Positions 1 to 7,195 of a stretch of 10,227 nucleotides of DNA are shown piece by piece. Origin of the DNA: an uncultured Methylotenera sp. (GTDB lineage Bacteria; Pseudomonadota; Gammaproteobacteria; Burkholderiales; Methylophilaceae); NCBI RefSeq assembly GCF_946479685.1, contig NZ_CAMLGS010000053.1, positions 1 to 10,227 on the forward strand, given 5' to 3'. Positions within the stretch are counted from its first letter, which is position 1. The number at the start of each line of letters is the position of its first letter. The notes below the pieces were generated by a model that was given only the letters and a program-made list of their open reading frames with translations, made no database searches and was not told where the DNA came from. The translations under genes were made by a program, and so were the position numbers.

Positions 1-30
1 TAGGTGCTGCATCAAGCTAGTAAACAGCCA

Positions 31-2301
31 TCAGAACTCCAACGGATTCACGTCCACCGCCCATCTCACCTTAGCCGCTATCGGCTCAGACCTTAATTGA
101 TGTACCAATTGTGTCAACAGCCTCTGCAACGCCGGGCGCTGGTGCGCATGCATCAGGATATAGCCACGTTCCATGCCCTTTAGCCGCTCCAGCTGCGGCC
201 GCACCGGGTCGTAAGTCACGACTTGCTGGCTTAAGGCACGCGCACTGCTAAATGCCAGCTGCAAAAACTGCTGCACCAACGCAAAATCATGCGCTTCTGC
301 CCGTAGCAATGCCGTAAACACATAAGGCGGAAACTGCACTTGCTCTCGTTCCAGCAGCAAGTCATTGGCATAGGTTGCGTAATCTTGGCTGCGTAGCGCA
401 TTAAATAAGGCGTGGTCCGGAAACGCCGTTTGAATAATCACTTGTCCGGCTTTATCGGCACGTCCGGCACGTCCGGCTACTTGCATCAGCTGCGCAAACA
501 AGCGTTCACTCGCCCTAAAATCCGGGCTATGCAATGCGCTATCAGTATCTATCACGCCAACCAAGGTTAAATTGGGGAAGTCATGCCCCTTCGCCAACAT
601 TTGCGTGCCGACTAAGATATCAATTTCCTGGTTATGCACACGGTCTAATATCTCCACCAAAGCATGCTTACGGCTAATGCTGTCGCGGTCCACACGTGCA
701 ATACGTGCAGTGGGCAACAGCGCAGCCAAGGTTTGCTCCAAACGCTGCGTACCATGACCAGTCGGGTGTAAATCAGCATCGCCACAGCTTGGGCATTGCA
801 ACGGAATACGCTGCTCATGCCCGCAATGGTGACAGCGTAACTTTTTCTGCCCCAGATGCACCACCATACGGCTACTGCAGCGCGTACATGGTGCAATCCA
901 GTGACAAGCAGAGCACAGTAATACTGGCGAATAACCGCGGCGGTTGATAAATAATAGCGATTGCTCTTTGCGCTCTAGGCGTAAGCGCAATGCAGCAACC
1001 AGCTGCGGCGTTAAGCCATGCTGCAAATTCACCTTGGTGGTATCAATACAGTCAATTTTAGGCAGCTGGGCCGCCGTTACCGCGCGCTGTTTTAAGGTGA
1101 GCAAACCATATTTATTGGGCTGATGACTGCTGGGCGCAGCACTTGCAGCCTGCACTTGGTTGCCCATCGCGTTGTACCAGCTTTCCAGCGCAGGGGTGGC
1201 CGAGCCCATCACTACCGGAATATTCAGGCGTTTGGCGCGCACCAAGGCTACATCGCGCGCATGGTAGCGCATACTGTCTTGCTGTTTATACGAGCTATCA
1301 TGCTCTTCATCGATCAGAATCAGCTTAAGGTTGGGGATAGGCGTAAATATAGACAGGCGAGTGCCAATAATAATCTGCGCCGCGCCAGATTGCGCCAGCT
1401 GCCAATTACGTAAGCGCTCACTCTCGCTCAAGCTACTGTGTAAACTCACCAGATTATATTGTGGCAGACGCGCCCTAAACCTCGCCTCCAGTTGCGGCGT
1501 CAGGTTAATTTCAGGCACTAGCACCAACACCTGTGCGCTAGCTTGCGTTGCGCCATCACTGCTTGGCTGTTGCTGCAATACATGCTGCATTAAGCGCATA
1601 TACACCTCGGTTTTACCACTGCCGGTAATCCCATGCAGCAGCCACGCCTTAAAGGCCTGCGCCTCCTGAGTGATACTCGCCACTGCCTCTGCCTGCTCTG
1701 CATTCAGCGCAGGTTGTGGCGTTTCCAGAATCGACGGCACACGCTTTTGCGCCAGCACCTGCTCAGTTTGCGCATAGCCCAAATTAATCAGTTCTTTTGC
1801 CGCTTTACGGGCGCTACCAGATAACGCATCCAACGCCGCCTCGGTCTGCGCGCCGTCCGTTTGCAAAGCCTGCAGCACTTGGCGCAGCACGCGCTGACGC
1901 TTGGGCAGGGATTCAATATCCACCTGCCGACCTGCATCCGTAATTTGATAGCTATATTGCTTGCGCGCAGTAGCCGGTGCTACTTGGCGCAAACGCGCCG
2001 GCAACGCGGCCAGTAAGGCCTGGCCAAATGGATAGTGGTAATAATCCGCACTGAATTTAATTAAGCTCAACACCTCTGCGTCTAACGGTGCTTCATCGCT
2101 AAACACCTGTGTGACAGGCTTAAGCTTGTCGATAGCAAATTCGCTGCTATCGGCCTTTGCCATCACAATACCAATTTGATTACGGCGGCCAAACGGCACC
2201 AGCACGCGTTGCCCAACTGCAACCTGCTGTCCTGCGCTTAAATAATCAAATAAGCGCGCTAGCGGTACATCAAGAGCAATTTGTAAAATTGGTTTAGGCA
2301 T
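31..2301 (-). CDS. priA: Primosomal protein N' (PriA), replication restart 3'-5' DNA helicase
   Basis: PriA recognises stalled or collapsed replication forks in the cytoplasm, unwinds the lagging-strand end and starts reloading of DnaB. The 756-residue product opens with the typical N-terminal DNA-binding domain (MPKPILQIALDVPLARLFDY). The helicase core has Walker A GITGSGKT at 224-231, the DEEH box at 331-334, GSATPALE at 366-373, and late motifs GTQMLAKGHDFP (565-576) and QVAGRAGR (607-614). Eight cysteines (463, 466, 472, 475, 490, 493, 503, 506) form the two zinc sites inserted in the second RecA lobe. It is about 24 residues longer than E. coli PriA (732, from memory); two low-complexity stretches, near 243-256 and 381-396, account for this. 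The ATG start fits the family N-terminus, though no strong ribosome site precedes it. It is divergent from argS. The identification is very secure. Confidence 0.98.
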   Translation of the reverse strand: MPKPILQIALDVPLARLFDYLSAGQQVAVGQRVLVPFGRRNQIGIVMAKADSSEFAIDKLKPVTQVFSDEAPLDAEVLSLIKFSADYYHYPFGQALLAALPARLRQVAPATARKQYSYQITDAGRQVDIESLPKRQRVLRQVLQALQTDGAQTEAALDALSGSARKAAKELINLGYAQTEQVLAQKRVPSILETPQPALNAEQAEAVASITQEAQAFKAWLLHGITGSGKTEVYMRLMQHVLQQQPSSDGATQASAQVLVLVPEINLTPQLEARFRARLPQYNLVSLHSSLSESERLRNWQLAQSGAAQIIIGTRLSIFTPIPNLKLILIDEEHDSSYKQQDSMRYHARDVALVRAKRLNIPVVMGSATPALESWYNAMGNQVQAASAAPSSHQPNKYGLLTLKQRAVTAAQLPKIDCIDTTKVNLQHGLTPQLVAALRLRLERKEQSLLFINRRGYSPVLLCSACHWIAPCTRCSSRMVVHLGQKKLRCHHCGHEQRIPLQCPSCGDADLHPTGHGTQRLEQTLAALLPTARIARVDRDSISRKHALVEILDRVHNQEIDILVGTQMLAKGHDFPNLTLVGVIDTDSALHSPDFRASERLFAQLMQVAGRAGRADKAGQVIIQTAFPDHALFNALRSQDYATYANDLLLEREQVQFPPYVFTALLRAEAHDFALVQQFLQLAFSSARALSQQVVTYDPVRPQLERLKGMERGYILMHAHQRPALQRLLTQLVHQLRSEPIAAKVRWAVDVNPLEF

Positions 2302-2366
2302 TGAGTTAGACAGATATGGTAATAACGCTAAAGATTAAAAGTTAATAAGAGTTTCAATGTGCCAAA

Positions 2367-2402
2367 TATCAGCACTGGTTTAAGTATCAACACTGTTTTA
2401 AG
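2367..2402. repeat. Tandem duplication, two 18-base units
   Basis: Two abutting 18-base units, TATCAGCACTGGTTTAAG (2367-2384) and TATCAACACTGTTTTAAG (2385-2402), agree at 16 of 18 positions. The second contains a small dyad, AACA-C-TGTT. No third copy is clear on either side. The block sits 65-101 bases upstream of the priA start and over 200 bases upstream of argS. It could be a replication-slippage scar or a pair of regulator sites; the sequence alone does not decide. Confidence 0.75.
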
Positions 2403-2450
2403 CCTAAAAATGGGTGCAACCCTGCTGCCGATTATGCGGCTTTTAACCAC

Positions 2451-2476
2451 GAGTTAAACGATTTAAGCTCATCGTT
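2451..2476. repeat. Two overlapping, mutually exclusive inverted repeats
   Basis: GAGTTAAA (2451-2458) can pair with TTTAA plus CTC (2462-2466 and 2468-2470), leaving G2467 bulged. AACGAT (2457-2462) can instead pair exactly with ATCGTT (2471-2476). The arms share bases, so only one hairpin could form at a time. No T-run follows, so this does not look like a terminator. It lies upstream of the predicted argS promoter and may not be transcribed at all. Confidence 0.45.
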
Positions 2477-2564
2477 ATCCGTACATATTTCGCTTAAAAG
2501 CTGGTTATCACCAACCCTTAGATCAAGCTTGCAAGCAGAACTCGAACACTTAGCGCACTAAACA

Positions 2565-2592
2565 TTAACTATGCACCAATATGGGTTAAAAT
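2565..2592 (+). promoter_or_regulatory. Probable sigma-70 promoter of argS
   Basis: TTAACT (2565-2570) and TAAAAT (2587-2592) are separated by 16 bases, a reasonable match to the TTGACA / TATAAT consensus. Transcription would start near 2599, giving a leader of only about 20 bases before the GTG start. That short leader has no Shine-Dalgarno match. The call rests on pattern only. Confidence 0.45.
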
Positions 2593-2619
2593 ACCGTTTT
2601 TAGATTTTATGTAATTATT

Positions 2620-4278
2620 GTGAAAACACATCTTACCCAATTACTGACAGCTGCCGCAAAAACGATTGCGCCAGAAATTAATGACCTCAATATTATCTTA
2701 GAGCGCCCGAAATCTGCCGACCATGGCGATTTTGCCACAAATTTGGCGATGGTTTTAGCTAAACCTCTGAAACAGAATCCACGCGCTATCGCCACCCAGA
2801 TTATTGAAGCCCTGCCAGCCAGCGAATATATCGCCAAAACTGAAATTGCAGGCGCCGGCTTTATTAACTTCTTTTTAAGCCCACAATCCAAGCAAGTGGT
2901 AGTTAAAGACATTCTCGGCGCAGGCGCGCAATATGGCCGCAACAACAATGGTCAACAGCAAAAAGTACAGGTAGAGTTTGTATCAGCCAACCCAACCGGC
3001 CCCTTGCACGTGGGCCATGGCCGCGGCGCGGCAGTGGGCGACTGCTTGGCGCGCTTATTGGACGCTAACGGCTGGGATGTCACCCGTGAGTTCTACTACA
3101 ACGATGCTGGTGCACAAATCGACAACCTCACCATCTCGGTACTGGCCAGATGCAAAGGCATCTCTACCGAGCACGAGAGCTTTCCGGAGAACGGCTACCG
3201 CGGCGAATATATCAACGATATTGCCGCAGCTTTCTTAGCCAAGCATACCGTAGTGGCCGATGACATTGAAGTGACCGCCAGCGGCGACATCAATGATTTA
3301 AATTCGATTCGCGCCTTTAGCGTAGCCTATTTACGCCACGAGCAAGATTTAGACTTAAAAGCATTCCAAATCAAGTTTGACGTGTTTTCACTGGAAAGCG
3401 CGCTGTACACCACAGGTAAAGTGGAGCAAACCGTACAAGCGCTGATTAAAAGCGGTCACACTTACGAGCAAGACGACGCGCTGTGGCTAAAAACCACAGC
3501 CTTTGGCGATGACAAAGACCGCGTGATGCGCAAGACCGATGGCGGCTACACCTATTTTGTACCAGATGTGGCCTACCATGCCGAGAAATGGAACCGTGGC
3601 TTCGTACGCGTAATTAACGAGCAGGGTGCAGACCACCACAGCACCATCACCCGTGTACGCGCTGGCTTGCAAGCGCTGGATGTTGGCATTCCTCAAGGCT
3701 GGCCAGATTACGTATTGCATCAAATGGTGACCGTGATGCGCGGCGGCGAAGAAGTGAAACTGTCCAAACGTGCCGGCAGCTACGTTACGCTGCGTGACCT
3801 GATTGAAGAAGTAGGCTGCGACGCCACACGTTACTTCCTGGCGGCGCGCCGTGCTGATTCCCAATTAGTGTTCGATATTGATTTAGCGCGTAGCCAAAGC
3901 AACGATAACCCGGTGTACTACATCCAATATGCACATGCCCGTATTTGCAGCGTGCTGGGCCAATGGAATGGCGACGTGAGCAGCCTAGCTCACGTTAACC
4001 TGAGCCCACTCACCACCGCACACGAAACTGCATTGATGCAGCGCTTGAGTGAGTACCCAGAAGTAGTGGCGAACGCAGCCACGGAGTTAGCGCCGCATGT
4101 GGTGGCAAACTACCTAAAAGAGCTGGCCAGCGACCTGCACAGCTACTATAACGAGTACAAATTCTTGATTGAAGATGAACAGTTAAAATTGGCACGCTTA
4201 AGTTTAATTAGCGCAACCCAGCAAGTGCTGAAAAACGGCCTGGATTTACTGGGTGTTGCCGCTAAAGAAAGAATGTAA
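2620..4278 (+). CDS. argS: Arginyl-tRNA synthetase
   Basis: This cytoplasmic class I aminoacyl-tRNA synthetase charges tRNA-Arg with arginine using ATP. The 552-residue protein has the ArgS N-terminal add-on domain (about 1-100), the catalytic Rossmann fold with the HIGH motif as HVGH at 130-133 inside [15 protein letters not shown], and the KMSKS-type loop as KLSKR at 380-384. The C-terminal helical anticodon-binding (DALR) domain begins near 430 ([13 protein letters not shown]). The start is GTG at 2620; the next in-frame methionine is residue 44, which would remove much of the N-terminal domain, and KTHLTQLL matches the usual ArgS opening. No Shine-Dalgarno is visible upstream. The stop lies 9 bases before the SPOR gene, so the two are very probably co-transcribed. 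The identification is secure; GTG is the best available start. Confidence 0.97.
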   Translation: MKTHLTQLLTAAAKTIAPEINDLNIILERPKSADHGDFATNLAMVLAKPLKQNPRAIATQIIEALPASEYIAKTEIAGAGFINFFLSPQSKQVVVKDILGAGAQYGRNNNGQQQKVQVEFVSANPTGPLHVGHGRGAAVGDCLARLLDANGWDVTREFYYNDAGAQIDNLTISVLARCKGISTEHESFPENGYRGEYINDIAAAFLAKHTVVADDIEVTASGDINDLNSIRAFSVAYLRHEQDLDLKAFQIKFDVFSLESALYTTGKVEQTVQALIKSGHTYEQDDALWLKTTAFGDDKDRVMRKTDGGYTYFVPDVAYHAEKWNRGFVRVINEQGADHHSTITRVRAGLQALDVGIPQGWPDYVLHQMVTVMRGGEEVKLSKRAGSYVTLRDLIEEVGCDATRYFLAARRADSQLVFDIDLARSQSNDNPVYYIQYAHARICSVLGQWNGDVSSLAHVNLSPLTTAHETALMQRLSEYPEVVANAATELAPHVVANYLKELASDLHSYYNEYKFLIEDEQLKLARLSLISATQQVLKNGLDLLGVAAKERM

Positions 4279-4287
4279 GGAACCATT

Positions 4288-4911
4288 ATGAGCAGGGATT
4301 ACAAACCTAGACCAGAGCGCGCATCCAAGCCAAGCCAAAGCAGCCCATTTATCACCGGCTTATTAATCGGCTTTTTGCTCGGTGTCGCCGCCTCTTTAGC
4401 CGTAGTGATGATGATTAAAGGTGGCGAAAGCCCATTTGCCGATTTAGCCGCGCCAGCCAAACCGGTATCTGAAAAAATCGCAGAAACAGCTAAGGAACAG
4501 GCCGCGCAGGAGAAAGAGGCCGCCGCCGCAGAGAAAGCCAAACCGGCTGAAACGGCTGAAGACAAAACACGTTTTGACTTCTACACCATACTGCCTGGTA
4601 GCGAGCGCCAAGTCACGACAGAAGAAGTAAAAAGCAAAGAGCAGAGCGCCGAACCATCGGCAAAAAACACCTACTTCTTACAGGTAGGCGCTTTTCAGAC
4701 CGAAGACGAAGCCGACAACATGAAAGCCACATTAGCCTTACAAGGCTTTGAGGCCGTAGTACAAACTGCCACCATCCCTAACAAGGGCGTTTGGCATCGT
4801 GTACGCGTGGGTCCACTGAAGAATCTGGAGCTGATTAACAAAACTAAAGCTGACTTAGCCAGCAATGGTTTTAAATCTGATTTAATTACGATTAACAATG
4901 AAACCCAATAG
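4288..4911 (+). CDS. SPOR-domain inner-membrane protein, FtsN-like
   Basis: This is a 207-residue bitopic membrane protein. A short basic cytoplasmic tail (1-20) precedes one transmembrane helix (about 21-43, FITGLLIGFLLGVAASLAVV). An Ala/Glu/Lys-rich periplasmic linker follows (about 55-95), then the FDFYTILPG segment (96-104) often seen in FtsN-like proteins. A C-terminal SPOR domain (about 127-204) contains YFLQVGAF and WHRVRVGPL. SPOR domains bind denuded glycan strands at the division septum, so a role in division or septal peptidoglycan metabolism is likely; whether it is the functional FtsN is inference. A good ribosome site AAGGA (4277-4281) overlaps the argS stop and sits 6 bases before the ATG, which supports translational coupling with argS. 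Confidence 0.9.
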   Translation: MSRDYKPRPERASKPSQSSPFITGLLIGFLLGVAASLAVVMMIKGGESPFADLAAPAKPVSEKIAETAKEQAAQEKEAAAAEKAKPAETAEDKTRFDFYTILPGSERQVTTEEVKSKEQSAEPSAKNTYFLQVGAFQTEDEADNMKATLALQGFEAVVQTATIPNKGVWHRVRVGPLKNLELINKTKADLASNGFKSDLITINNETQ

Positions 4912-5000
4912 ACCCAGCGTTGGTCAATGCAAAGTAACCGTAATCAACAAAAAGTTTTGAGCAGCAATGGTTGTCAGCCAAATTTAAGATGCTACGTTAG

Positions 5001-5032
5001 TTGAATAGCTGAATGGTTAAATAGCTGAGTTT
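5001..5032. repeat. Imperfect 16-base direct repeat upstream of dsbA
   Basis: TTGAATAGCTGAATGG (5001-5016) is followed directly by TTAAATAGCTGAGTTT (5017-5032), with 12 of 16 positions alike and the core AATAGCTGA exact in both. It lies 42-73 bases upstream of the dsbA start, where a promoter would be expected. It could be paired binding sites or a slippage remnant. I found no clear -35/-10 pair here. Confidence 0.5.
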
Positions 5033-5073
5033 TTAATTACAAATTTAAAGAATCGTTAACAAGGACAATATCA

Positions 5074-5721
5074 ATGAAAAAATTTTTAACCGCTTTAATG
5101 TTGCTAGCCTCATTTAGCGTAATGGCTGAGCCGCAAATGGGCAAAGATTTTGACCGTACCGCGCAAACTATCAATACCGACAACCCAAACAAGATTGAAG
5201 TGATTGAGCTGTTTTGGTATGGCTGTGGTCACTGCCACAGCATGGAAGCACCTATCAATGCATGGATTAAAAAACTGCCTGCTGATGTAGCATTTAAACG
5301 CGTACCAGGCTTGCCACATCAAGCATGGGCGCCGATGGCAAAAACTTTCTATGCGATGGAAACACTAGGCGTTTTAGAAAAACTACACACACCGCTATTT
5401 GAAGCGATTCACACTAAAAAATCACTTAACCCTACCGATGAAAAAGCGGCAATTGCTTGGGTTACCCAACAAAGTGGTCTAGATAAAAGAAAAGTGGAAG
5501 AAGCATTTGGCTCTTTTGCCACCAATACCAGCTTAAACCGTGCAGCTAACATCTTCCGTGCTTCAGGCGCCACTGGCGTACCTAGCTTGATCATCAATGG
5601 CCAATTCATTACCTCCAGCACCATGGCGGGTAACAATGATGCAGCGCTAAAGACTGCTGATTACATCATCGCAAACATCCGTGCTGATAAAGCTAGAGCA
5701 GCTGCTCCAGCAAAAAAGTAG
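5074..5721 (+). CDS. dsbA: Periplasmic thiol:disulfide interchange protein DsbA
   Basis: DsbA introduces disulfide bonds into exported proteins and is re-oxidised by membrane DsbB. The 215-residue precursor has a Sec signal peptide (KK, then a hydrophobic stretch to VMA; likely cleavage after A18). The thioredoxin fold carries the active site C51-G-H-C54 in FWYGCGHCH; these are the only two cysteines. The helical insertion spans roughly 80-160, and the cis-proline loop is at GVP (168-170). An Ala/Lys-rich tail ends the protein. The start is fixed by AAGGA at 5061-5065, 8 bases before the ATG. It follows the SPOR gene by 162 bases and is closed by a strong terminator at 5806-5843. DsbB is not in the window. 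The dsbA group is clear from the CGHC motif and length; the CPHC motif of E. coli is replaced by CGHC, which is common among relatives. Confidence 0.95.
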   Translation: MKKFLTALMLLASFSVMAEPQMGKDFDRTAQTINTDNPNKIEVIELFWYGCGHCHSMEAPINAWIKKLPADVAFKRVPGLPHQAWAPMAKTFYAMETLGVLEKLHTPLFEAIHTKKSLNPTDEKAAIAWVTQQSGLDKRKVEEAFGSFATNTSLNRAANIFRASGATGVPSLIINGQFITSSTMAGNNDAALKTADYIIANIRADKARAAAPAKK

Positions 5722-5805
5722 CACCACCAACCCACTGGTTTAAAGCTTGGTATGAAAAGCTGTTTAACTGGTAACTTGGTAAATGGGTCAAGCTGACCTA
5801 AACTT

Positions 5806-5843
5806 AAAACCCCGTTTCTGCATCATGGCAAAACGGGGTTTTT
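5806..5843 (+). terminator. Rho-independent terminator after dsbA
   Basis: AAAACCCCGTTT (5806-5817) and AAACGGGGTTTT (5831-5842) form a perfect 12-pair stem around a 13-base loop, ending in a T-run (5839-5843). It lies 84 bases after the dsbA stop and 47 bases before the next gene. The A-rich left arm would also give a short U-tract on the opposite strand. Confidence 0.9.
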
Positions 5844-5890
5844 ATATGGGCAATCTGTCGTTCCACAACCAACAATAACGAAAGATTACG

Positions 5891-6688
5891 ATGAAAGTCT
5901 TTATCACGGGGGCATCCAGCGGCATAGGTGAGGCGCTGGCATACGAATACGCAAAACGCTACCAACATCAAGACACAGTGATTGGGTTGGCGGCAAGGCG
6001 TAGTGAACACTTACAGGCGCTGCAGCAGACCCTAGAAGCTAGCTATTCAGTAAAATGTGCAGTTTATGCCTTAGACGTACGCGATGGCGACGCGCTCACC
6101 GCAGCCGCCCAACACTTTATACAACAGTATGGTGCGCCTAACGTGGTGGTTGGCAGCGCTGGGGTCAGCAGCGGCACACTCACCGAAAATGCAGAAGATA
6201 CCGATGCATTTCAAGCGGTGATGGATATCAATGTGATTGGCCTCGTAAATACGTTTCAACCATTCATACACGCCATGCACTCTGCCGCTAGCAGCGGCCA
6301 GCCAGCACAACTGGTAGGTATCGCCAGCGTAGCCGGCGTGCGCGGCCTGCCTGGTGCGGGGGCCTACAGTGCATCCAAGGCAGCGGCCATTGCCTATCTG
6401 GAAAGCCTGCGCGTGGAAATGCTGCATCACAATATCGCAGTCACCACCATTGCCCCAGGCTATATCCGCACCCCGATGACCGATATCAATACTTATAAAA
6501 TGCCATTTTTAATGGATGTAGATATTGCCGCACACAAATTTGTGAATGCCATTGAGCGCAAAAAGCGCTTTGTGATTATTCCTTGGCAAATGGGCTGGGT
6601 AGCAAAACTGATGCGACTGATACCGCCTGCGCTTTGGGATTACCTTGCCAAGAATGCCCCACATAAACCACGCATTCATGTTGAATAG
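5891..6688 (+). CDS. Short-chain dehydrogenase/reductase (SDR), substrate unknown
   Basis: This 265-residue classical-type SDR has an NAD(P)-binding Rossmann fold: TGASSGIG at 6-13, LDVRD at 61-65 and the catalytic set N114 (MDINVIG), S146 (GIASVAG), Y159 and K163 (YSASK), followed by APGYIRTPM (188-196). The usual NNAG motif is GSAG (88-91). AARR at 34-37 at the end of the second strand hints at NADP preference (inference). The C-terminal tail, about 227-255, is hydrophobic with basic residues (IIPWQMGWVAKLMRLIPP) and may lie on the membrane, as in related proteins. The ribosome site is weak (AAAGA at 5881-5885). No clear promoter is visible in the 47 bases after the dsbA terminator, so read-through may contribute to expression. 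The family is certain; the substrate cannot be told from sequence. Confidence 0.9.
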   Translation: MKVFITGASSGIGEALAYEYAKRYQHQDTVIGLAARRSEHLQALQQTLEASYSVKCAVYALDVRDGDALTAAAQHFIQQYGAPNVVVGSAGVSSGTLTENAEDTDAFQAVMDINVIGLVNTFQPFIHAMHSAASSGQPAQLVGIASVAGVRGLPGAGAYSASKAAAIAYLESLRVEMLHHNIAVTTIAPGYIRTPMTDINTYKMPFLMDVDIAAHKFVNAIERKKRFVIIPWQMGWVAKLMRLIPPALWDYLAKNAPHKPRIHVE

Positions 6689-6785
6689 CATAACGTTAAT
6701 GATGTTGTAGCATGGGAACTGATAGATTGCGTCAACAGAGACTGCCAACCCTAATTAGCTAGTTATAGCCAGAACTTGCGAATGG

Positions 6786-6831
6786 TATAAACTACGCAGA
6801 CGACCATCTTAGTAAGATTGATGATCGTTTG
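6786..6831 (+). promoter_or_regulatory. Candidate -10 box and 5'-leader stem-loop of the small membrane gene
   Basis: TATAAA (6786-6791) is a fair -10 box, though no good -35 precedes it. A transcript starting 6-8 bases downstream would begin near 6797-6799. There CAGACGACCATC (6797-6808) can pair with GATGATCGTTTG (6820-6831): 12 positions with one G-U and one C-A mismatch, around an 11-base loop. A competing perfect dyad, ATCTTA-G-TAAGAT (6806-6818), is nested within. This may be an RNA-stabilising 5' hairpin or, as DNA, an operator. It lies in the 186-base gap between the SDR and the small membrane protein; nothing else is visible there. Confidence 0.4.
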
Positions 6832-6874
6832 AGGTTATTGTTACGTAGATACTATCAGCCATAGGGAATAAAAA

Positions 6875-7150
6875 ATGAAAAAACAAATTATCCATGTTTC
6901 ACCTGTGCAGACAGGCAAGGTTTTCGCATTAATCTACTTCTTAATCAGCCTACCTCTGATCGGTTTTATGGCCATCAGTTTTTCATTTGCCCCTGGGCCT
7001 AAAATGCCGATTGGCTTCCTGCTCTTTTTCCCGTTCCTGTATGCAATTTTTGGCTTTATATTCACCGTATTCGGCGCCTGGGTTTATAACTTGGTTGCAG
7101 GCTGGGTAGGTGGCATTGAGTACACATCAGTGTCAAACGAAACTAACTAA
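6875..7150 (+). CDS. Small two-helix inner-membrane protein, unknown function
   Basis: This is a 91-residue, strongly hydrophobic protein. A short N-terminal segment with Lys and His (MKKQIIHVSPVQTGK) is followed by one membrane helix at about 16-38, a Pro/Gly turn (APGPKMP, 39-45) and a second helix at about 46-75. The end, YNLVAGWVGGIE (71-82), recalls from memory a widespread group of short bacterial membrane proteins often labelled hypothetical or DUF3566-like; I am not certain of the family name. AGGGA at 6863-6867, 7 bases before the ATG, supports both the start and the reality of the gene. It stands alone on the plus strand, facing ettA. It contains no catalytic or metal-binding motif that I can see. 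Confidence 0.8.
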   Translation: MKKQIIHVSPVQTGKVFALIYFLISLPLIGFMAISFSFAPGPKMPIGFLLFFPFLYAIFGFIFTVFGAWVYNLVAGWVGGIEYTSVSNETN

Positions 7151-7195
7151 TGCATTAGTCACCACCCTTTAGGCAAGCAAATAAGCTGAGAACTA

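Larger units (their letters stand above)
2302..2619. other. Divergent priA-argS intergenic region
   Basis: This 318-base AT-rich gap separates the divergent starts of priA and argS and contains no credible gene. It holds an 18-base tandem duplication (2367-2402), overlapping dyads (2451-2476), a perfect 10-base palindrome GCTTGCAAGC (2527-2536) and a probable argS promoter (2565-2592). The heptamer TTTAAGC occurs at 2397-2403 and 2462-2468 and in inverse form at 2492-2498. A convincing sigma-70 promoter for priA was not found; TTGGCA on the minus strand near 2358-2363 is a possible -35 box but has no good -10 partner. Confidence 0.7.

Noticed and set aside
1..30. Possible start of another minus-strand gene (ATGCAGCACCTA) just after the priA stop
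   Set aside because: Only four codons are visible, with no ribosome site and no family match. The neighbour cannot be judged from this window.
572..1824. Several plus-strand open frames of 61-112 codons opposite priA
   Set aside because: They lie antisense inside a gene with full PriA conservation, resemble no family, lack ribosome sites and are expected shadows of the coding strand.
2410..2457. 15-codon frame MGATLLPIMRLLTTS in the priA-argS gap
   Set aside because: It has no ribosome site, no promoter aimed at it and no link to argS regulation such as arginine codons in a leader peptide; a frame this short is expected by chance.
4911..4925. Small hairpin GACC...GGTC after the SPOR gene stop as a terminator
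   Set aside because: Only four pairs and no T-run; transcription may well continue into dsbA.
5733..5743. CACTGGTTTAA after dsbA matches the 18-base repeat unit at 2373-2383
   Set aside because: Eleven-base matches are expected several times within 10 kb by chance, and the flanks do not agree.
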